Below are positions 57,938 through 64,000 of a stretch of 64,000 bases of DNA, one piece after another. The translations under genes and the position numbers were made by a program. Location of the stretch: NCBI RefSeq assembly GCF_932294415.1, contig NC_065537.1:1674001-1738000 (forward strand), given 5' to 3'. The notes below the pieces were generated by a model that saw nothing but the letters and a program-made list of their open reading frames with translations, had not been told where the DNA came from and searched no databases. The stretch comes from Quercus robur. Taxonomy: Eukaryota; Streptophyta; Magnoliopsida; Fagales; Fagaceae. Position 1 is the first letter of the stretch. Each line of letters starts with the position of its first letter.

Positions 57938-58614
57938 TGTGGGGTCCAATAATTTGTGGCCCTGGCCCATTTTTGCATTGGGGTTCAAGGCTCGAGCCGA
58001 GGAAGAGTATAGCCGAGGATAGGTAATAAAAGTCCAAATAGTTTTGAGACACAGCTGATGATGATTCTGTCCTCGGCATATTCGAGGTCCCCCTGGAAGG
58101 AAGGGCAAAAAAGATATAGGAACAGTTCGGGAAAAAATCTAAAATATCTATGTCAATAAAGAAGGAGACGCTGGATAGTATAACGACTAAGGACAAAGGG
58201 AAAGCTACCATTACTGCCATTCAATACTCTGCACTTGACAGAACCATACTCTTCAGCTTTTACAACCACCCCCAACCACTTTGAGTATGGGCTGATGGGA
58301 CAAATATCAGTCCTGGAAAGTCGAACCTACACGTGAACACTGGATGAGGGATACAGGCTAGTATAAAAGGAAAAGTAAGCAATCCAGAACAGAGGCTGGG
58401 AAAAATGGCCAAAAACCAAAGCCTCCCAGCCCACCTCCAGGAGAAAGACTCCTAGAGCGAACACAATTTAATTATGTATGAACACCACGAAAAAACCACT
58501 GTCTTGTGACCAAGGCCTAACCTTTCAAACCCACGCTCTATAAATGATATTGTTTGGGCCTTTTTACGTGCGAAACTAACATTATTATAGGTCGTTACAA
58601 ATTGTGTCCTCACA
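57938..58614 (+). repeat. Non-autonomous element 5' LTR (677 bp)
   Basis: TGTGGGGTCCAATAATTTG to GTGTCCTCACA. A TATA-like GTATAAAAGG lies near 58362. Confidence 0.92.
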
Positions 58615-58615
58615 A

Positions 58616-58633
58616 TTGGCACCGTCTGTGGGA
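58616..58633 (+). other. Primer-binding site
   Basis: TTGGCACCGTCTGTGGGA after the LTR, one change from the site of the gypsy element at 36966. Confidence 0.65.
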
Positions 58634-58859
58634 AAAGGCTTGTGTCTTGGCACAGGTGGTGGGTTGAGATAATCACTCACATCATTTCCAACAGCGGGGT
58701 GTAGTGTTTTAGCGTGAAGTCCCACTAGGGGCTACATTTCTTCACTAGGGGCTGCGCTTTGTAGCGTCAGCAGCACGGATGGTTCTAGGGGCTTGGCCGA
58801 GGAGCTAATCCCCTTAAACCAAGGTCCCACGCCATAGCCAAGGGGATAATTCCCCCAAC

Positions 58860-59190
58860 TACTTAGAAATCAAGTTTTGGACAGAACCAAGGTATTGCAT
58901 GGTTCTCGGACTCAAACCTATGGGGAAACCAACTACTTAGAAATCAAGTTTTGGACAGAACCAAGGTATTGCATGGTCCTCGGACTCAAACCTATGGGGA
59001 AACCAACTACTTAGAAATCAAGTTTTGGACAGAACCAAGGTATTGCATGGTCCTCGGACTCAAATCTATGGGGAAACCAATTACTAAAATATCAAGTTTT
59101 GGACGGAACCAAGGTATTGCGTGGACCTCGGACTCGAACCTATGGAAAAGTCAGCTACTTAAGAAGAATTCTAAGTCGCTCAGTCCTCGG
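58860..59190 (+). repeat. Four ~73-bp tandem repeats
   Basis: Units with CAAGTTTTGGACAGAACC and TGCATGGTCCTCGGACTC repeat every 72-73 bases, the last one diverged. They share the (A/G)ACAGAACC...TGCATGG..CTCGGAC core with the gypsy repeats at 42446-42770. Confidence 0.9.
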
Positions 59191-59993
59191 ACCAAGTACC
59201 AGAAAAGGTTAAGGCTTTGAAAGTTATTAGGAAGATGGCGAAACGCCTTATTACTCAGCGACCTGTAGGGGCTATTCATTTTTGGGTTATATATCCTTGG
59301 ATGATTACTTCTTACACGGCAATCGAGCATTCAGCCATCATCTCATTCAAGTTTGGGCTATACAACCCATTTTCAGGTCGGCGTTATTATACCAGACAGC
59401 TATAATAGGTCCATCATAATATCTTTTTCTTTTCTTCTTAGTAAGGATTTCTGCCCTAAGTATCATTTGTTCAAATCGGCATTATTATGCCGGATAGTTT
59501 CAATAAGCACAGAGCAAGGTCTTTTTATTAACTAAGATTTCGGCCCTAAGCATCGTTCATAATATAAAAATAAAAAAGAAGTCACAGGGTAGTACGTCTA
59601 TTCACGGCATAACCATTTCAAAAAAAAAGAGATAGAATATACGAAATAAAGCAATGATGACTTTTATTAATACAAAGAGGCATTACAGCGTACAATGAAG
59701 GGTTTAAACAAGCCTATATAGAAAACGAATTACAAAAGCAATAAAAAACAAAACAAACAAACAACCAGAAATCTTTTTAAGCTCTGCTCCCAAGTCTTTC
59801 CAAATTCTGCCCCAGTGGCACCTATATTGAGAGGAAGACCTCCCTTGGTGGAAGAGGAGAAGAAGAGGAAGAAGGAAAAGCACCAAGATGGATCTGGTGA
59901 TGGGAAAGAAGAAGAAGGGGAGGCAAAAGAAGACACCAGTGAAGGAAGAGAGGAAGAAGCAGGGATACTTTGTCTCTGCGTCAGTCCTAATTC

Positions 59994-60221
59994 CTAACAC
60001 GCTGGTGCCATGTTAGCTATGCTCATGAGAGAGCGGTTGGTACTGATAATGGGTGACCCCAGCTTAGTCACGCCAAAAGTTTGACGCGACGAGCCCCTGC
60101 TTCGGATTTTGGCTGAAGGGAGGATGAGAGGTATCTTGAGTCTCTGCCATCCCTGTCCTAACGGAGCAATCTTAAACTTTGGAAGAACAGAACGCTTCTG
60201 AAAAGGATATGATCTTTTCAT
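59994..60221 (-). CDS. Small antisense ORF of the non-autonomous element
   Basis: 75 codons from an ATG at 60221 (MKRSYPFQKRSVLPKF to MSIANMAPAC). It is basic and I do not recognise it. Its place, antisense near the 3' LTR with a TATA-like CCATATAAG about 140 bases upstream, parallels the antisense gene of the gypsy element. It may be a remnant of such a gene or a chance frame. Confidence 0.35.
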   Translation of the reverse strand: MKRSYPFQKRSVLPKFKIAPLGQGWQRLKIPLILPSAKIRSRGSSRQTFGVTKLGSPIISTNRSLMSIANMAPAC

Positions 60222-60358
60222 CCCCACTTCTACTTCAAATGTATCACACTATAAACTGTGACTATGCTGTTAGGAAGACTTAGAACACAGCTTGAGGGTT
60301 GAGGCTTTGGGAAGGTTAAAGAGTCTTTACGTGAAGGGAATACCTTCTCGTTTGGCTT

Positions 60359-60366
60359 CTTATATG
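60359..60366 (-). promoter_or_regulatory. TATA-like box, antisense
   Basis: The minus strand reads TTCCATATAAGAAGCC, about 140 bases before the antisense ORF start at 60221. Confidence 0.35.
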
Positions 60367-60703
60367 GAAGGTGAATTCAATGGCATTTAATCTGTACATA
60401 TATCCAAGAAGGTCTGCGAGTAAAGTAGCGTCTGTTCAACTCCCCAATGTCATCTGTAACTGTCAGAATTGATTGGCCTCGTAAAGGCAATTTATTAAAG
60501 ACGCACCTTGTTCACTGAAACGACGAGAGCACACCATGTGTAAATCTAGAAGAATGTCTCGTAGCCTGGCACATTTCCTAAGCAGATGAAGTGACGCCAA
60601 CATTAATGAAGGACAGAGCTGAACGAACCGTAATAAAGGCTTGGCATCACCAAAACCCTCCTCTCCGACCAAGAGGTCGGATAGCAGGATTTTGAGAGGC
60701 TAT

Positions 60704-61380
60704 TGTGGGGCTCAATAATTTGTGGCCCTAGCCCATTTTTGCATTGGGGCCTAAGGCTCGAGCCGAGGAAGAGTATAGCCGATGATAGGTAATAAAAGTC
60801 CAAATAGTCTTGAGACACAGCCGAGGATGATTCTGTCCTCGGCATATTCGAGGTCCCCCTGGAAGGAAGGGCAAAAAAGATATAGGAACAGTTCGGGAAA
60901 AAATCTAAAATATCTATGTCAATAAAGAAGGAGACGCTGGATAGTATAACGACCAAGGACAAAGGGAAAGCTGCTATTACTGCCATTCAATACTCTGCAC
61001 CTAACAGAACCATGCTCTTCAGCTTTTACAACAACCCCCAACCACTTTGGGTATGGGCTGATGGGACAAATATCAGTCCTGGAAAGTCGAACCTACACGT
61101 GGACGCTGGATGAGGGATATAGGCTAGTATAAAAGGAAAAGTAAGCAATCCAAAACAGAGGCTGGGAAAAATGGCCAAAAACCAGAGCCTCCCAACCCAC
61201 CTCCAGGAGAAAGACTCCTAGAGCGAACACGATTTAATTATGTATGAACACCACGAAAAAACCACTGTCTTGTGACCAAGGCCTAGCCTTTCAAACCCAC
61301 GCTCTATAAATGATATTGTTTGGGCCTTTTTACGTGCGAACCCAACATTATTATGGGTTGTTACAAATTATGTCCTCACA
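60704..61380 (+). repeat. Non-autonomous element 3' LTR (677 bp)
   Basis: Same length as the 5' LTR, about 4.6% different, no gaps noticed. Starts TGTGGGGCTCAATAATTTG, ends TATGTCCTCACA. Confidence 0.92.
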
Positions 61381-62610
61381 TTTATGTTTGTCCACAATAT
61401 TGCTAACCTTGAAACTTGATTTTCTTAATTCATAGTTTATTATAACAAATTGTATAACATTGTAAGATTATAATATGGTATAATATTCACTGTTAAAAGT
61501 AGATTTTATTTTTCAAACTGATTAAATGATTTTGAAATCTACAAATAAGAATTTAAAGTATAAAATACTTTTATATCCTAAAATTACATAAATAAGCAAC
61601 CTACCAATTATTTTTTCAACCACTCTATTCTCACAACAAAATATGGAGACCTTGATCACAAACACCCAATTAATTATCTGAATAAAATTAAAGAAATCAT
61701 TTGTAAGTATCAACATAAAGAGAATGTGATTAAACAAAGAGAAATTTACTAAAACACATTCATTTATCAAAATTCAATTGTCTTTAGTTGGGCTTTCACA
61801 TCCTTAAAAAAAAAAGAAAAAAACACTTTTAAATCACCATCCATTTTTGTTTTTATCACTATAGCTCGTACCACACAAAATAGCAGTAAAAAAAAAAAAA
61901 CTTACAAAGAAACCTACAAATTATGAATTCTAAAACAATTTTAAAAAAAAAAAAAAATAGCTAACTTCATAAGTAATCAATTAGAATGTTTCTTTTTCTT
62001 TAGTTCCAAAAAAATACATTTAAAACTTTCCCAAACTAAAATCTCAAACACCCAAAGACTCCGAGCAAATCATAATCTTCACAAAATCTACAATGTCTAA
62101 CTTCAACATCAAAACTGTAGGCTACCGTCACTGAATAAAAAATGTAAGCCCCCTTCCTTGGTCATAGCCTACTTATATGGGTTACGATCAAATGATACCA
62201 CAACATTGGAGTTATGCAGGTGTCATTGAAAGGTTGAAAGTAAATGACATCGTTTGTCTAAGTGTACTTGAGATGGGATGATATGAAAAGCTATGGACGT
62301 GTATATAAAGGAGTAGAAGTGAAAAGGGTGAATAGAAATGCAAAGATGTTTTTATGTGTGTGAGAGATAAAAAGTCTTGAAATATTGAACCAAATGAAAC
62401 AAATAGTAGTCTTAAAACATTGAATAAATAATGTAACAAAAATAGTCTTGAAACATTGAGCCAAAGGAAATAAAGAATCTCTATATTTAAATTTGTTCTT
62501 ATCTTTGATGTGACTTAAGGGTATTTCAATTCTCTTCATAAAATGCGCCACATGGCAGAATCTCATACTCTTTCACATGAGATCTCTACTTATATATATA
62601 TATATATATA

Positions 62611-63863
62611 TTAAAATCTACATATAATACTTAATACTTATTTTTTTGTATAATATTTATGTTTGCCCACAATATTGTTAATTTTGAAACTTGATTTTCT
62701 TAATTCATATTTTCTTTAAAAAATATTGTATAGCACTGTAAGATTATAATATTTACTATTATAAATAGATTTTATTTTTCAAATTGATTAAATGATTTTG
62801 AAATCTACAAATAAGAATTTAAAGTATATAATACTTTTATATCCTAAAATTACATAAATTTCAGCAATCTATCAAACACTTTGTCAACCACTCTATTCTC
62901 ACAACCAAATATAGAGACCTTGATCACAAACACCCAATTAAATTATCTCAATGAAATGAAGGAAATCATTTGTAAGTATCAACATAAAGAGAACGTGATT
63001 AAACAAAGAGAAATTTGCTAAAAACACATTCATTTATCAAAATTCAATTATCTTTAGTTGGGTTTTCATATCCTTAAAAAAAAAAATGAAAAACACTTTA
63101 AAATCACCATCGATTTTTGTTTTTATCATTATGGCTCATACCGCACAAAATAGTAGTAAAATAAACTTACAAAGTAACCTACAAATTATGAATATTAACA
63201 CAATTAAAAAAAAAAAAAGAAGAAGAAGAAGAAGCTAACTTCATAAATAATCAATTAGAATGTTTCTTTTTCTTTTTCTTTAGTTGTAAAAAAATACATT
63301 TATAACTTTCCCAAACCAAAATCTCAAACACCCAAAGACTCCAAGCGAATCATAATCTTCACAAAATCTACAATGTCTAACTTCAACATCAAAACTGTAA
63401 GCTATTGTCATTGAATGAAAAACGCAAGCCCCCTTGTTCATAGCCTACTCATATAGGTTCCAATCAAATGATACTTCAACGTTGGAGTTATGTATATGTC
63501 ATTGAAAGGTTGAAAGTAAATGACATAGTTTTTTTGTCTAAGCGTATTTGAGATGGGATGGTATGAAAGGTTATGGATGTGTATATAAAGGAGTAGAAGT
63601 GAAAAGGGTGAATGGAAATGCAAAGAGATTTTTTGTGTGTGTGAGAGATGAAAAGTTTTGAAACATTGAACCAAATGAAAAAAATAGTAGTCTTAAAAGA
63701 TTGAATAATAATGTAAGAAAAATAGTCTTGAAACATTAAACCAAATAAAGAGTCTCTACTTTTAAATTTGTTCTTATCTTTAATGTAGCTTAAGGGTATT
63801 TCAATTTTTTTCATAGATTGCGCTACATAGCAGAACCTCATGCTCTCTCACATGAGGTCTATA

Positions 63864-63899
<36 letters not shown>
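62611..63899. repeat. 1.29-kb duplication, unit 2
   Basis: Full copy of unit 1, bounded by (TA)n runs. It contains short internal repeats of the type GTCTTGAAACATTGA.CCAAA (63650-63750). Minus-strand frames exist but differ between units and look non-coding. Confidence 0.85.
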
Positions 63900-63902
<3 letters not shown>

Positions 63903-63921
63903 GGTGGACAAATGACGTGAT

Positions 63922-64000
63922 CAGGGGCGGAGCCAGGGGGGGTCAAGGAGGGGCAATTGACCCCCTGACTCCTCTAAAAGTTTCTCCACTCTACCTGTAT
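63922..64000. mobile_element. hAT element, left end only
   Basis: CAGGGGCGGAGCCAGGGGGG followed by GC-rich sequence matches the start style of the hAT element at 49207 and of common plant hATs. It continues beyond the window. Confidence 0.6.

Larger units (their letters stand above)
57938..61380 (+). mobile_element. Non-autonomous Tat-like LTR element (LARD type)
   Basis: LTRs of 677 bp (57938-58614 and 60704-61380), a perfect 5-bp duplication TTTAT (57933-57937 and 61381-61385), PBS TTGGCACCGTCTGTGGG, and a PPT-like GAGAGGCTAT. The 2.09-kb interior has no gag or pol. The LTRs differ at about 31 of 677 positions, mostly transitions, so it is older than the gypsy element at 36285. PBS, PPT and a tandem repeat resemble that element, which could supply its proteins. 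Confidence 0.88.
57878..62610. repeat. 1.29-kb duplication, unit 1 (split by LTR element)
   Basis: 57878-57937 plus about 61381-62610 match 62611-63899 end to end, both starting TTAAAATCTACATATAATACTT and ending in a (TA)n run. The non-autonomous LTR element inserted in this unit after the duplication or in one copy only. No protein in either unit. Confidence 0.85.

Noticed and set aside
59815..59997. Plus-strand Glu/Lys-rich ORF as a protein gene
   Set aside because: It is a GA-rich low-complexity stretch inside the non-autonomous LTR element without a recognisable domain.
62212..63841. Paired minus-strand frames in both 1.29-kb units, possibly a gene
   Set aside because: Start, length and residues differ between units, with no domain or codon-type conservation visible.
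1..64000. CRISPR arrays, bacterial operons, riboswitches
   Set aside because: The window is plant nuclear DNA; all tandem repeats seen have transposon or microsatellite explanations.

Overview
This is a 64-kb piece of a plant nuclear genome, almost certainly a eudicot. It is AT-rich and full of TA, GA and poly-A/T tracts. Its genes have GT-AG introns and encode plant receptor-like cytoplasmic kinases, and the rest is mostly plant transposable elements: Tat-type Ty3/gypsy, Sirevirus-type Ty1/copia, Helitron, hAT, MULE-like, Harbinger-like, SINE and LINE. I cannot name the species from sequence alone.

Host genes. The backbone is a minus-strand cluster of related kinase genes at 2.6-6.3, 15.5-16.4, 34.0-35.7 and 52.9-55.8 kb, plus a relic first exon at 57.45 kb. 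All begin with the same 25-nt first exon (KHQVD-like peptide) and a short intron. The four main copies then carry the same acidic, Ser-rich N-terminal module with repeated F-P-P-x-x-S motifs. What follows differs: a PBL-like (RLCK-VII) kinase, a Gln-rich tail, a CRINKLY4/CCR4-like kinase, and a CRCK-like kinase. Only the 52.9-55.8 kb gene reads open across all seven exons (526 aa). The others carry stops, frameshifts, lost start or splice signals, or insertions. A RING-finger (RGLG-like) relic lies at 50.3-50.6 kb.

Layout. 0-2.2 kb: 5' end of a decayed copia element (minus strand) with a micro-inversion. 2.2-8.3 kb: first kinase pseudogene, split by a hAT element, then a MULE-like element holding a ribosomal-protein fragment. 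9.0-11.6 kb: Helitron A. 11.6-15.4 kb: repeats without clear genes. 16.7 kb: SINE. 17.9-18.8 kb: Sirevirus solo LTR. 19.6-20.1 kb: LINE end. 20.2-21.3 kb: terminal-inverted-repeat (TIR) element. 22.6-28.5 kb: Sirevirus derivative with gag and no pol. 30.3-33.7 kb: a hAT MITE and two long inverted-repeat elements. 35.8-47.8 kb: Helitron B in the promoter of the third kinase copy, itself holding a young 10.5-kb Tat-lineage gypsy element (36285-46752). 49.2-52.0 kb: hAT, RING relic, Helitron C. 55.9-57.0 kb: Harbinger-like element with an NSF gene fragment in the promoter of the intact kinase. 57.9-61.4 kb: non-autonomous Tat-like element inside a tandem 1.29-kb duplication that runs to 63.9 kb.

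Most notable points: one N-terminal module joined to unrelated kinase classes in one cluster; an amber codon between gag-pro and pol of the gypsy element in a leaky-type context, with a spliced antisense gene carrying its own TATA box; and a non-autonomous element that shares a signature tandem repeat and an antisense unit with the autonomous one.
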